Assembly: GCA_011390785.1 (NCBI GenBank)
Contig: JAABRR010000003.1
Location: 115,662-179,661, forward strand
DNA from: Sphingobacteriia bacterium
GTDB taxonomy: Bacteria; Bacteroidota; Bacteroidia; Bacteroidales; UBA7960
Direction: 5' to 3'
Length of the DNA stretch: 64,000 bases
The notes under the pieces are model-generated. The model saw only the letters and a list, made by a program, of their open reading frames with translations. It ran no database searches and was not told the origin of the DNA. Within the stretch, counting starts at the first letter, position 1; each line of letters begins with the position of its first letter. The position numbers and the translations under genes were made by a program. This document shows, piece by piece, positions 1 to 8,785 of this stretch.

Positions 1-1991
1 TGAATAATGACATGCCCCAAAGTAAGGATTGGCAATATTCCAAAGAGGGAGACAATCATGTTTATACCAGTGAGCATGCCCGGCTTGTGATGAGTGAAAA
101 ACCCTGGAAAATTGAAATTTTTGATACTGAGGGAAAGTTATTAACCAGTACCAACCATAAATCAGATAATTCTACAACCTGGACGCCCCTGATGCCTTTT
201 TCCTGGGTACGAAGAGCAGCAGATTACAGCCGGAGTTTTAATGCTGTTTTCAATCTGCAGCCCGATGAACGCATTTTCGGATTTGGTGAACAGTTTACAG
301 AGTTTAACAAACGTGGACAGAAAGTGGTACTGTTTACTGATGACGCTAATGGCACCCAAAATGAAGGGACCTACAAGCCCATTCCCTTTTTTATGAGCAG
401 CAGGGGATACGGTATGTTTATTCACACATCTACCCCCATTACAGCTGATGTGGGCAAATATTTCAGCGGAATCAATTCTCTTATGATTGGCGACGAAGAG
501 CTCGATCTTTTTATATTTACCGGAGATCCCAAAGACATTCTTGACGAATATACCAACGTAACCGGTAAACCAGAAATGCCACCCCTTTGGTCTTTCGGTT
601 TCTGGATGAGTCGCATTACTTACTTCTCTGAAGCGGAAGGCCGCGAAGCTGCCCGTTTGTTGCGCGAGAACAAGATACCTGCTGATGTGATTAACTTTGA
701 TACGGGTTGGTTTGAAGTGGATTGGAGATGTGATTATGAGTTTGCCGAATCGCGGTTCGATGATGCCGAAAAGATGATTGCCGATCTAAAGGCAGATGGT
801 TTTCATACCTGCTTATGGCAGTTGCCCTATTTTACGCCCCGTAACCGGCTCTTTTCCGAAATTATTGAACAAGGTCTTTTTGTGAAAAACAGCAAAGGAA
901 ATATTCCTTATGAAGATGCCGTGCTTGATTTTACCAACCCAGATGCTATTGCCTGGTACGAAAGCAAAATTGAAGGGCTGCTGAAAATGGGAGTGGGTTC
1001 TATAAAGGTAGATTTTGGTGAAGCAGCGCCCTTTTATGGTATCTATCACAATGGGCGTACCGGCTTTTATGAGCATAACCTGTATCCGTTGCGGTACAAT
1101 AAAATTGTGGCCGATCTTACCAAAAAGATCAATGGAGAAAATATTATCTGGGCACGTAGCACCTGGGCCGGCAGTCAGCGGTATCCCTTACATTGGGGTG
1201 GTGATTCAGAGCCAACCAATTCGGGTATGAAAGCTACCCTGCGTGCTGGGTTGAGCATTGGCCTGAGTGGTTTTTCATTCTGGAGTCATGATGTGGGTGG
1301 TTTTATTAAGCAAACCCCTGAAAATCTTTACCGCCGTTGGCTGGGCTTTGGTGTTTTGTCATCCCATACACGCGCACATGGGCAGCCACCCAAAGAACCC
1401 TGGGAGTACAGTCCTGAGTTTCTCAACCTTTTCAGAGATGCCATGAATATGCGTTATGAAATGATGCCTTATATCTACGCTCAGTCGAAAGTTGCTACCG
1501 AAAACGGACTCCCCATAATGAGGGCTTTGTTTGTCGAGTATCCTGACGATCCGGGCGCATGGCTGGTTGATGATCAGTACATGTTTGGATCCGATATGCT
1601 GGTTGCTCCCCTTCTTGAAGAAGTGAATGTGCGGAATGTTTACCTGCCCGGTAACCACAAATGGATTGATTACCAAACCCTAAAGGTTTACAATCCTGGT
1701 TGGAACTCCATTGAAGCGGGAAGCATTCCTACGATAATTCTGGTTAGAGATGGTGCCGCCATACCCCACATAGCATTGGCTCAAAATACCAATGAAATGA
1801 ATTGGAATGAATTGGAAATTAAGGTGTTTGCTGACCAGGAATCACAGACATCAAGTTTCATCTGTTTGCCTGATGATAATATGCTAAAGCAAATGAACCT
1901 GACAAAAAGAGGAAGCAGGTTTGTAACTACTGACAATACAAATGATCTGAATACTCAAATAAAGGTTACCACCGTAAGAACACGAAGGTAA
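1..1991 (+). CDS. GH31 family glycosidase (alpha-xylosidase/alpha-glucosidase-like), 5' end outside window
   Basis: Retaining alpha-glycoside hydrolase of family 31. The frame is open from the left edge, and the first in-window ATG (base 12) lies beyond where the N-terminal beta-domain should begin, so the true start is probably upstream. Counting from that ATG, the nucleophile motif KVDFGE places the catalytic Asp at residue 334, and HWGGD places the acid/base Asp at 398. SGFSFWSHDVGGF and ARSTWAG are further family blocks. KxDFGE followed by HWGGD resembles the YicI alpha-xylosidase branch, but substrate cannot be assigned from this. No signal peptide can be judged because the start is missing. 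It ends about 150 bp before a convergent gene. Confidence 0.9.
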   Translation, partial: NNDMPQSKDWQYSKEGDNHVYTSEHARLVMSEKPWKIEIFDTEGKLLTSTNHKSDNSTTWTPLMPFSWVRRAADYSRSFNAVFNLQPDERIFGFGEQFTEFNKRGQKVVLFTDDANGTQNEGTYKPIPFFMSSRGYGMFIHTSTPITADVGKYFSGINSLMIGDEELDLFIFTGDPKDILDEYTNVTGKPEMPPLWSFGFWMSRITYFSEAEGREAARLLRENKIPADVINFDTGWFEVDWRCDYEFAESRFDDAEKMIADLKADGFHTCLWQLPYFTPRNRLFSEIIEQGLFVKNSKGNIPYEDAVLDFTNPDAIAWYESKIEGLLKMGVGSIKVDFGEAAPFYGIYHNGRTGFYEHNLYPLRYNKIVADLTKKINGENIIWARSTWAGSQRYPLHWGGDSEPTNSGMKATLRAGLSIGLSGFSFWSHDVGGFIKQTPENLYRRWLGFGVLSSHTRAHGQPPKEPWEYSPEFLNLFRDAMNMRYEMMPYIYAQSKVATENGLPIMRALFVEYPDDPGAWLVDDQYMFGSDMLVAPLLEEVNVRNVYLPGNHKWIDYQTLKVYNPGWNSIEAGSIPTIILVRDGAAIPHIALAQNTNEMNWNELEIKVFADQESQTSSFICLPDDNMLKQMNLTKRGSRFVTTDNTNDLNTQIKVTTVRTRR

Positions 1992-2138
1992 TATAAAGGC
2001 TAACTCAAAGAAGGTTTGGTGCATCAAATGCAAAGAATCAGTCCCTTGTTAATTTTCATTTTTCGCAACAGATTCAAAAAGGCAGATGATGCACTAAAAC
2101 TTCTTCAGAAGGCATAGCTTGTCTAAGTTCTCATGCTG

Positions 2139-4184
2139 TTATTTTACTACCCGCAAAGCTTTCTCAACAGCTGCAAAGATAGGCTCGTTGCTGATTTGTG
2201 AACCTACAGCGCGTTTCATCCAATGGCGGGGGGTGAGTTGGCCAAGGGAATAAATCCGCATGATTTCCTCTGCAAAGTCTTTATCCTCCATGTAATCTTC
2301 CAGCTGAAACATGATTAATCTTCCATACGGATAGTTCATAAGGTATAATGGAGATTGTATCATATGGGAATAGATGGCCAGGATGGGCGTATCTTCTATT
2401 CCAAAGACATCAGCATAATATTCATTCCATATTTCTTTGGCAATACTGGTAACGGCTTCTTTTAGTTGTTGTGCTGTGGCGTCAGGATTGTCATAGAGCC
2501 ACTTCCAAACCTCCATATCTACCAGAGAAACCCCCATCATTTCGTAGTTATCCCAGAAAATATCAAGTACATCCAGATGTTCCATCATTGGGTCGGTTTG
2601 GTCGATGCCGAGTAATTGCAGGTCGCGTTTTTGAAACATAAAGGCAATGGCTTCTGTAAAGGCGGTGTTAGGTATTCCATTGATAAAGTAATTGTCAACA
2701 AAATGGTTGCTGATGGTTTGCTCTACGTTGTGGCCAAATTCATGCACCGCAATGTTGTAACCTTTGTAGTCCATTCCATCAGCAGCAATACGTGTGCGCA
2801 GATGCGATGGCATTGAGCGCATAGAAGCCCGCATGGCGTGACCTGATCCGCGTGCAGCATCCACATCAATTTTAGAAGCCAGAAAATCTGCCATTTGGTC
2901 ATCAAAACCCAATTCTCTCAACTGACGGTCGAGGTCATCATCTAATGCTGCGGCGTCAGGATAGCGTGTTTTGGTTATTTGATCGAGTTGCGATTCAGAT
3001 ATGCCGCCACGACCAATAAATCCGTTGTACCAAAGGTCGAACGGGCGCAAGTCGCGGCCCAAACGTTCACTGATTAGTTTGCCCACATCGCGCAGAAGGG
3101 GAGAAGAGGCGTATTCTTTGAACAGGCCTGATACTTCTTCGTAGGGTATTTCCATGCTGTTTTCAAAACGTCTTTTTATATAAGTATCAAGATTGCTGTA
3201 GTAAGGGTCAACCTTTCTGTTTGCATTAAAATTGTCGAGAAGTACCTGGTAACGACGAATATCTTCGGGCTCAACATTAATTTTCTCGTCATCCTTAAAA
3301 ACTTCGTTTGAGAAAGGGTTCCACCTTAGCTCAGGATTGTTAATCACATCTACAGGTATATCCTGGTTAATAATGCGCAGCATTACCTGGTAAAGCATTT
3401 CCTGTTTTGGCAGTCCATTGGCTTCGGCATAATTAGATTTTATCTCATCGCGAATGTTCCAATGAGCCAACAGGCGCATGTTTTCGGGGAAAAGCGTTTC
3501 TGCGTTATCATTTAAAAGGTTGCCAGCAAAAATATTGTATTCAGAAATATAAAGGCGCCCGGCACTGTAAACACTACTGTTTTCCTGAATGATATTTGCC
3601 GGGATTCTGGCACTGTAGGCATCTCCCAAACGGGCAAAACCCCATTGGCGGCCATCCCAGTCATCACCAAACTCATTTTTTTCGTCAAGAGAAAAATTGG
3701 GAAAGTTAAGCACTATGATAAAAGCAACTTTATTGTTGAAGAAGTCATCCTGAAGGTGGGCTCCGGGGTTGTATGCTCCAAAAAGTTGATCGATTGGTAA
3801 AATGGGTCCTCGATCTTCGTGTATCTGGCGGTTGAGCTCCACACCAATACGGCCCATATGCCCGTATAGATACTCAAAATTATTGGCCAGACGATCGAAA
3901 ACCTGATCTAATTGATCCTGATCAGCAATAAAATTGCTGGTGCAAAATTCTTCAAAATCTTTTTCAGAGCCATCAGAATCTCTCCATAATTCAGCTGCGC
4001 GGGTTACTCCCCGTTCAATGCGGAAGGTATGCGCCATTCCGTGGGTTTCCTTTAACTGGTCTATTACTTTGTTTACGGTTACTTCGCTAACCGGTGTTCC
4101 GGTAGTTTCATCCTGGGTGGGTTGATTGTTCTGGCAGGAAGTGATCATTAAGATAAAAAATAGCAGGTACAAAATACTTTTCAT
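2139..4184 (-). CDS. Lipoprotein zinc metallopeptidase (gluzincin-like, HEFGH)
   Basis: 681-aa predicted lipoprotein. The start is set at the ATG at 4184 because it gives a proper lipoprotein signal (MKSILYLLFFILMITSC, Cys 17), whereas a start further upstream would fall inside a TAnnTTTG promoter box at 4218-4225. A zinc site HEFGH lies at about residues 481-485 and is followed 26 residues after the second His by Glu in FTEAIAF, the arrangement of gluzincins such as the M3 oligopeptidases. The remaining sequence is not one I can place in a named family. The cell location should be periplasmic or outer-membrane anchored. It stands alone on the minus strand, downstream of the outer-membrane pair at 4248-5781 but with its own promoter. 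Peptidase activity is an inference from the motif. Confidence 0.75.
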   Translation of the reverse strand: MKSILYLLFFILMITSCQNNQPTQDETTGTPVSEVTVNKVIDQLKETHGMAHTFRIERGVTRAAELWRDSDGSEKDFEEFCTSNFIADQDQLDQVFDRLANNFEYLYGHMGRIGVELNRQIHEDRGPILPIDQLFGAYNPGAHLQDDFFNNKVAFIIVLNFPNFSLDEKNEFGDDWDGRQWGFARLGDAYSARIPANIIQENSSVYSAGRLYISEYNIFAGNLLNDNAETLFPENMRLLAHWNIRDEIKSNYAEANGLPKQEMLYQVMLRIINQDIPVDVINNPELRWNPFSNEVFKDDEKINVEPEDIRRYQVLLDNFNANRKVDPYYSNLDTYIKRRFENSMEIPYEEVSGLFKEYASSPLLRDVGKLISERLGRDLRPFDLWYNGFIGRGGISESQLDQITKTRYPDAAALDDDLDRQLRELGFDDQMADFLASKIDVDAARGSGHAMRASMRSMPSHLRTRIAADGMDYKGYNIAVHEFGHNVEQTISNHFVDNYFINGIPNTAFTEAIAFMFQKRDLQLLGIDQTDPMMEHLDVLDIFWDNYEMMGVSLVDMEVWKWLYDNPDATAQQLKEAVTSIAKEIWNEYYADVFGIEDTPILAIYSHMIQSPLYLMNYPYGRLIMFQLEDYMEDKDFAEEIMRIYSLGQLTPRHWMKRAVGSQISNEPIFAAVEKALRVVK

Positions 4185-4217
4185 AATCTGTAGAGTTAGA
4201 GTGATTGTTTTTGTTGA

Positions 4218-4225
4218 CAAACCTA
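4218..4225 (-). promoter_or_regulatory. Bacteroidota -7 promoter box TAGGTTTG
   Basis: On the minus strand the sequence reads TAGGTTTG, an exact TAnnTTTG match, about 33 bp before the ATG at 4184. No convincing -33 TTTG is seen at 19-21 bp. It supports the 4184 start. Confidence 0.5.
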
Positions 4226-4247
4226 CGGAAATTTTCTGATATCTTTC

Positions 4248-5150
4248 TTAAAAATGCCAGTAAATACCCATTGAAATATCTGTTTGGCGAAACAAATGAT
4301 CAGGGCTGGCAATATCTTCAGAAGACTCATTGCTTTCTGTCCAGGCACGCAGAAAGCGGGTGTAATTGATCTGTCTTTTACCCGAGTAGAAACTCATCTG
4401 CATTTGCAATCCCATTTTCATATTATTGTATTTCAAAATGTTAATTCCAGCGGCTACATCAGGGAAGAAAAAGAAGTTGGATGAAGGGGTGGTCTTATAG
4501 ACTACCTGTTGTCTCAGATTGCCATTTATGAGCTTTTGATTAAAGGTTTCAACCTTCGGCAAAAGGCTATTGTATGCCAGGTGAAAACGGACAGATAGAA
4601 AACCCAAATTACTTTTTAGGTTTAATACTGGTCCGGCTGACAAAACAAAATCGTTGAAAGTGGTTTGCCTTAGATTTGCATAGGGTCCACCATCTGTATA
4701 AAAATCAGGATGGTTTTGTTTGTAGAACTCTTCGTAACCGGTGATGAGAAATGGATATTGCATTAAACCGCCACTTATGCCCAACCATGATAAAACGGGA
4801 TACTGAAGGTCTATACGAAAACTTGTTGGGATAATATCATCAGAAGTAAAAACATCAAGGGAAACTTTTAGAGAATTTCTTATAACCCCACTCCAGCTTA
4901 TGCCTGCCAGATAATACTCTCCTATATTATAATTATCAGCATAATTAAGAAAGTCGAGCGATTCTGTGAACAAGTTTTGATTAACAATTTCCAAAGACCG
5001 GGTACCAAACCATACCGATGCTTTCTCCGTTTTTAGAAAAGGTTCTTCTGCATGAATACTATGGTTTGTAATGCTGACAAAGAAAAGCGAAACCAGCAAC
5101 CGGAAAAAGATACGTTTTTTTTTACAGAGACTACCTAACGCCAGATTCAT
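4248..5150 (-). CDS. Probable outer-membrane beta-barrel protein
   Basis: 300 aa with a hydrophobic N-terminal signal (basic KKKR then LLVSLFFVSI, cleavage near HAEE) and a body of alternating aromatic/polar stretches that ends in YWHF, the terminal-Phe pattern of outer-membrane barrels. No named domain recognised. Its first 20 bp overlap the end of the upstream gene at 5131-5781, so the two are very likely co-transcribed and translationally coupled from the promoter at 5819-5851. Function unknown. Confidence 0.65.
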   Translation of the reverse strand: MNLALGSLCKKKRIFFRLLVSLFFVSITNHSIHAEEPFLKTEKASVWFGTRSLEIVNQNLFTESLDFLNYADNYNIGEYYLAGISWSGVIRNSLKVSLDVFTSDDIIPTSFRIDLQYPVLSWLGISGGLMQYPFLITGYEEFYKQNHPDFYTDGGPYANLRQTTFNDFVLSAGPVLNLKSNLGFLSVRFHLAYNSLLPKVETFNQKLINGNLRQQVVYKTTPSSNFFFFPDVAAGINILKYNNMKMGLQMQMSFYSGKRQINYTRFLRAWTESNESSEDIASPDHLFRQTDISMGIYWHF

Positions 5151-5781
5151 CTTTTATATGTATTAATGGCGATTCAACATTGATGATTTTTCCATTTTCC
5201 AACTCGAAGATAATACGAAACTGAGCCATAGGAGCATGCACTTTCGGCTCAAGAAAAAGGTAGAAATTATAGCCAGGCTCATTAAAGACTTCTAAATTCT
5301 GGTGTATGGATAAAGTTTGTTGCGGTGTAAAATAAAGATCTTCATTATTAGGTTGCCATGATCCCTGCATATAAAATTGATCAGCTATGCTGCTGTCCGC
5401 CGGTAATTGCTCATTGATATCGAACAACGTAATTACATCGATTCGTTTTACATAAGATTGTGGACTGTATAACGGCTCACACTGATCTGCGAAGGTTTTT
5501 TGAATTAAACCCAATGAGTATAATGATTTTTGATTGAGTGCATAATCGTAATACTGAACCGTTGAATCGCCAAGCCAAACAGAGAAAGCAACGGCTTCTG
5601 CTGCAAGAGTGTCTGTGATAGTTTCTTGAATCCAGATACCTGAATTGTTAAGCAAAGAAACTTCAGCGTTATTAAAACTTATGGGCAATGGTGACAGGTT
5701 GCAACGGTTGCATTGGGCAGAACCCAAAATCAATGCACCCATTAACAGTAACAGAATCTTTAATAATACCCGGAAGGTCAT
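5131..5781 (-). CDS. Exported hypothetical protein (possibly DUF5034-like)
   Basis: 216 aa. The N-terminus MTFRVLLKILLLLMGALILGSAQC is a signal peptide, with a Cys just after it followed by another (QCNRCNLS), so a lipoprotein is possible, though the -1 residue Gln is unusual for a lipobox. The rest is a soluble beta-rich protein, vaguely like the Bacteroidota DUF5034 group; that link is weak. First gene of a two-gene unit with the barrel protein at 4248-5150. A strong promoter match (TTTG, 21 bp, TACCTTTG) lies directly upstream. Confidence 0.6.
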   Translation of the reverse strand: MTFRVLLKILLLLMGALILGSAQCNRCNLSPLPISFNNAEVSLLNNSGIWIQETITDTLAAEAVAFSVWLGDSTVQYYDYALNQKSLYSLGLIQKTFADQCEPLYSPQSYVKRIDVITLFDINEQLPADSSIADQFYMQGSWQPNNEDLYFTPQQTLSIHQNLEVFNEPGYNFYLFLEPKVHAPMAQFRIIFELENGKIINVESPLIHIKDESGVR

Positions 5782-5818
5782 GATTTATTAGTTTTTGTTT
5801 TCCTGTTTTATTCTATTG

Positions 5819-5851
5819 CAAAGGTATCGATATTTGATCTGTATGGGCAAA
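5819..5851 (-). promoter_or_regulatory. Bacteroidota promoter, TTTG-N21-TACCTTTG
   Basis: Read on the minus strand: TTTG at 5851-5848, 21 bp, then TACCTTTG at 5826-5819, a full match to the Bacteroidota sigma-A-type consensus. It serves the 5781/5150 gene pair. Its -33 box is made of the T-tract of the cold-shock gene's terminator. Confidence 0.65.
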
Positions 5852-5852
5852 A

Positions 5853-5878
5853 AAAAGTCTCGCTATTGCGAGACTTTT
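5853..5878 (-). terminator. Intrinsic terminator of the cold-shock gene
   Basis: Perfect 11-bp stem (AAAAGTCTCGC / GCGAGACTTTT) with a 4-nt loop, followed on the minus strand by a run of about eight T (5858-5849 region). It sits 33 bp after the cold-shock stop codon. Confidence 0.8.
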
Positions 5879-5910
5879 CCAGTACTAAATGTTATGAATG
5901 TATATCGGTA

Positions 5911-6102
5911 TTACGACAATTTCACGTTCACTGCATTTAAACCTTTTTTGCCATCCTGAAGGTCAAAAGTAACCTCGTCATTTTCCCTGATCTCATCGAT
6001 AAGGCCAGTTGCGTGTACGAAGTATTCTTTGTCACTTCCTGTTTCTTTAATAAAACCAAATCCTTTGGTTTCGTTGAAAAATTTTACTGTTCCGGTATTC
6101 AT
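5911..6102 (-). CDS. Cold-shock domain protein (CspA family)
   Basis: 63-aa single cold-shock domain, a nucleic-acid chaperone that binds single-stranded RNA/DNA. RNP1 appears as KGFGFI (about residues 13-18) and RNP2 as YFVHA (about 27-31). Length is normal for CspA paralogues. It is monocistronic: its own -7 box lies upstream at 6141-6148 and an intrinsic terminator follows at 5853-5878. The AT-rich leader of about 35 nt is typical for these genes, but I see no obvious cold-box element. Confidence 0.93.
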   Translation of the reverse strand: MNTGTVKFFNETKGFGFIKETGSDKEYFVHATGLIDEIRENDEVTFDLQDGKKGLNAVNVKLS

Positions 6103-6140
6103 AATAATGTAATAAAAATAAAAAATAATTTAATTCGTGG

Positions 6141-6148
6141 CAAAGATA
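6141..6148 (-). promoter_or_regulatory. -7 promoter box TATCTTTG for the cold-shock gene
   Basis: Exact TAnnTTTG on the minus strand, 39 bp upstream of the ATG at 6102. No clear -33 TTTG at the usual distance. Confidence 0.5.
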
Positions 6149-6262
6149 CTATTAAAACAATATAAATCTCATTTATTTTCAGGAAATTATAAAAAAAAAT
6201 CACTTTTTTATCTCGATTTATCCAGATTATAAGCTTCTTTAGGTGCTGCTATTATCTGGATT

Positions 6263-6955
6263 TTATCCTTTTCTGGCAATCTCTTCCAAATTATTACGAT
6301 TGATTATTTCGAGTTTATTTCCCTCGATATTGATGATGTTATCATCCTTAAATTTTTTTAGCACACGGATGAGACTTTCTTTGGTCATACCTGATAAATC
6401 GGCCAAATCCTGCCTTGTTAGGCTAAGTAAGAAAGGATTGGTGTTGTAAATACCTGGATAAAGGTAAAGAAGGGTGTCTGCTACCCGTCCATAAACATGC
6501 TTTTGGGTACAGCTCGAAATCCGGTTGAATAAACTAACTGATTGGAGACTGATTTTTTTTATAAATTCATTCGCAAATTCGGTATTGGTTTTTATCAATT
6601 GTTTCATCACCTTCTCATCTATAAGACAGGCAGATGTTTCTTCGCAGGCAACTGCAGTTACATGATGATGGTGATCAACAAATGGGCCGGGCTCAAAAAT
6701 ATAATTGATAGGGCGTGTAAGACCAACAATTAAATTACGGCTGTTAACATGCTCTATATATAGTTTTACCAAGCCACTTGTTACGCAAACAAAATAATTT
6801 GCCGGTGCCCCCTGTTTAAAAATAATCTCTCCTGGTTTATAAATGATGCTGGCTTTATTGCAATCTATCTTTTCAAGCTCACTTTCCTTTAAAACGTTGA
6901 AAATATCTGATGATTTTTTGCAAACCAAACATTTGGTGTCAAGTAAAACTGCCAT
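6263..6955 (-). CDS. Crp/Fnr family transcriptional regulator
   Basis: 230 aa. N-terminal cyclic-nucleotide-binding-type beta-roll (about 25-120), long dimer helix, and a C-terminal winged helix (about 155-225) with recognition region LTRQDLADLSGMTKESLIRV, close to the E. coli FNR/CRP type that reads TTGAT or TGTGA half-sites. Cysteines at 9 and 12 (CLVC) sit where FNR proteins carry iron-sulfur ligands, with further Cys at 32, 57 and beyond; whether a cluster is bound is unknown. A histidine run DHHHH occurs mid-domain. It is transcribed divergently from the cytochrome operon starting at 7436, and two FNR-type palindromes lie between them. Likely role (inferred): oxygen or redox control of that operon and of itself. 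Confidence 0.9.
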   Translation of the reverse strand: MAVLLDTKCLVCKKSSDIFNVLKESELEKIDCNKASIIYKPGEIIFKQGAPANYFVCVTSGLVKLYIEHVNSRNLIVGLTRPINYIFEPGPFVDHHHHVTAVACEETSACLIDEKVMKQLIKTNTEFANEFIKKISLQSVSLFNRISSCTQKHVYGRVADTLLYLYPGIYNTNPFLLSLTRQDLADLSGMTKESLIRVLKKFKDDNIINIEGNKLEIINRNNLEEIARKG

Positions 6956-6984
6956 GTAAAATAATTATTAAGATATTGTAGTAA

Positions 6985-6992
6985 CAAATGTA
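6985..6992 (-). promoter_or_regulatory. -7 box TACATTTG for the Crp/Fnr gene
   Basis: Exact TAnnTTTG on the minus strand, about 30 bp before the ATG at 6955. The -33 position carries only TTTTC. Confidence 0.45.
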
Positions 6993-7155
6993 GCCAAAAA
7001 TTAAATCGGATGAAAAGATTTAGGCATTTTGTTACTTAATTGCCTTTCCTGATTTGAATCTGATTTTTTAAATAATTCAAGGTGTAAATTATACGATTAA
7101 TTCAAATCGAAATAATTGTTGTGGTTTCAATGTTTTCTGTTTTCTTTTTTCTGCG

Positions 7156-7169
7156 TTGATATATATCAA
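7156..7169. promoter_or_regulatory. FNR box, perfect TTGAT-N4-ATCAA
   Basis: TTGATATATATCAA is a perfect palindrome matching the FNR/HcpR-type consensus TTGAT-N4-ATCAA. It lies in the 480-bp gap between a Crp/Fnr regulator and a cytochrome operon. Neither a downstream TAnnTTTG at +29.5 nor one on the other strand was found, so which promoter it acts on is open. Confidence 0.7.
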
Positions 7170-7198
7170 TCAAAAGGCAGCTTAGAAACAACCAATGG

Positions 7199-7212
7199 TT
7201 GATTCATGTCAA
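7199..7212. promoter_or_regulatory. Second FNR-like box, TTGAT-N4-GTCAA
   Basis: TTGATTCATGTCAA differs from consensus at one position. Its centre is 43 bp from the first box, about four helical turns, so both would face the same side of the helix. The rest of 6956-7435 is AT-rich with no other gene. Confidence 0.5.
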
Positions 7213-7435
7213 TAAAAACATGATTAGAATCATTCATCATCAGGGTGAATATCAGTCTCTGAAGCAGTGCTATTAAAGAATTTTTTCTTTGTTTTGTATA
7301 TGTCTTATAAAGCTTGATTTATTACTTCTTAGTTTGAAAATTTTCCTGAAAGATGAAGAGTATTTTTAAAAATGCTTATTAAAAAAGACCTAAATAAATT
7401 ACAGAAAATCAAGAACCCAACAAATACTGATTATA

Positions 7436-7831
7436 ATGAAAATAACACAATATCGAAATAAATTAATTGGTAAACTTATCTCTGCTTTTATGGTAGCCTT
7501 TATTTTTATAGGGTGTGAATATGAAACCATAGAGTTTGATTTACCCGATGAAAATGAGCCCGTAAGTTTTGCGGCAGATATTCTACCTATATTTAATAAC
7601 GGGAATAATTGTACGGCATGTCATACTGCCGGATCAACTTCGCCAGATTTAACAACAGACCGTGCATATAATTCCATTGTACCAGCGCTTATAAATACCG
7701 ATGAACCTGAGATGAGCAGGATTTATGAATTTCCCCATCCCTCATCAACAACACACGGTTTTAAAAAGTATACACAAGCTCAGGCCGCTCTGGTGCTTAA
7801 CTGGATTAAACAAGGTGCTGAAAATAATTAA
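7436..7831 (+). CDS. Monohaem cytochrome c-like lipoprotein
   Basis: 131 aa. A signal with lipobox FIFIGC (Cys 27) precedes a small domain with a single haem site CTACH (59-63), a Met-containing segment (EPEMSRIY) and a C-terminal helix (LVLNWIKQGAENN) resembling the PSCyt1/planctomycete-type cytochrome c fold. It would be membrane-anchored in the periplasm. First gene of a co-directional run (7436-12267) that ends in a terminator. The 21-bp gap to the next gene supports co-transcription. FNR boxes upstream suggest induction under low oxygen. Confidence 0.8.
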   Translation: MKITQYRNKLIGKLISAFMVAFIFIGCEYETIEFDLPDENEPVSFAADILPIFNNGNNCTACHTAGSTSPDLTTDRAYNSIVPALINTDEPEMSRIYEFPHPSSTTHGFKKYTQAQAALVLNWIKQGAENN

Positions 7832-7852
7832 CGAAAAAAATATTAATTCGAT

Positions 7853-8722
7853 ATGAAACGAGCTTTCCTAATCTGGAGTATTTTATTACCCATTAGTTTT
7901 ATGATTTACGGGCAGGACGAAGAACAGCCAAAAGATCTTCCCGTAAGAAGTCCTTTTGCCAGTGGCATTTTAATAGATAACCAAACCACAGTTATTTCCA
8001 CTCCGGGTACCATGGAGTATTTTATTCAACATAAGTTTGGTAAGATGAATAATGGTATTTCTGATGTTTTTGGCATTTATGCTCCCGGAGCCAATATTCG
8101 CATGGCGCTTACCTATGTGCCGGTAAAAAACCTGCAGGTGGGTTATGGTCTCAGCCGCATCAATATGTATAGCGATTTTTCAGTAAAATATACTTTACTT
8201 GAACAAACACGCAAAAACACAATTCCTGTTGCCGTAGCATTATATGGCAATATGGCTATTGACAGCCGTGAAGATGAAGCTTTTGGAAAAAATTACCAAT
8301 TTACTAACCGTCTGTCTTATTTCTCTCAAATTATAATAGGCCGCAAATTTAACTATTGGCTATCCTTGCAGGCCAATGCAAGTTTTACCCATTACAACAT
8401 TACCGAAGACCTTATAGATCATGATAAAATTTCGGTAGGTTTGAATGGCAGGGTAAATCTTTCACCCCGCTCGTCAATTATCTTTCAGTATGATATGCCT
8501 TTAAAAATAAAACAGATTACCGAATATCGTGAGTTTACCAACCCCGCAAAACCCAATATAGGATTGGGTTGGGAAATACGAACCAGCACACATGCTTTTA
8601 ATATTTATATGTCGTCAACTGACGCCATGTTACCGCAACATACAGCAATGTTTAACCAAAATGATTTTACCAATGGCGATTTAATGTTTGGCTTTACCAT
8701 TACCCGATTATGGAGCTTATAA
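7853..8722 (+). CDS. DUF5777 family outer-membrane beta-barrel protein
   Basis: 289 aa: signal peptide (MKRAFLIWSILLPISFMIYG), then a barrel-like chain. The segment around residues 48-75 (PGTMEYFIQHKFGKM...SDVFGIYAPGANIRM) matches what I know of the DUF5777 beta-barrels, which commonly neighbour c-type cytochromes in Bacteroidota. It may form the outer-membrane pore or sheath of an electron conduit; that role is inferred from neighbours only. It lies between two monohaem cytochrome genes. Confidence 0.75.
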   Translation: MKRAFLIWSILLPISFMIYGQDEEQPKDLPVRSPFASGILIDNQTTVISTPGTMEYFIQHKFGKMNNGISDVFGIYAPGANIRMALTYVPVKNLQVGYGLSRINMYSDFSVKYTLLEQTRKNTIPVAVALYGNMAIDSREDEAFGKNYQFTNRLSYFSQIIIGRKFNYWLSLQANASFTHYNITEDLIDHDKISVGLNGRVNLSPRSSIIFQYDMPLKIKQITEYREFTNPAKPNIGLGWEIRTSTHAFNIYMSSTDAMLPQHTAMFNQNDFTNGDLMFGFTITRLWSL

Positions 8723-8785
8723 AACATCTAATTATAACTCAATTAACTTAGAAATAACCGATTGTTTCATTAAATATTTACTACT

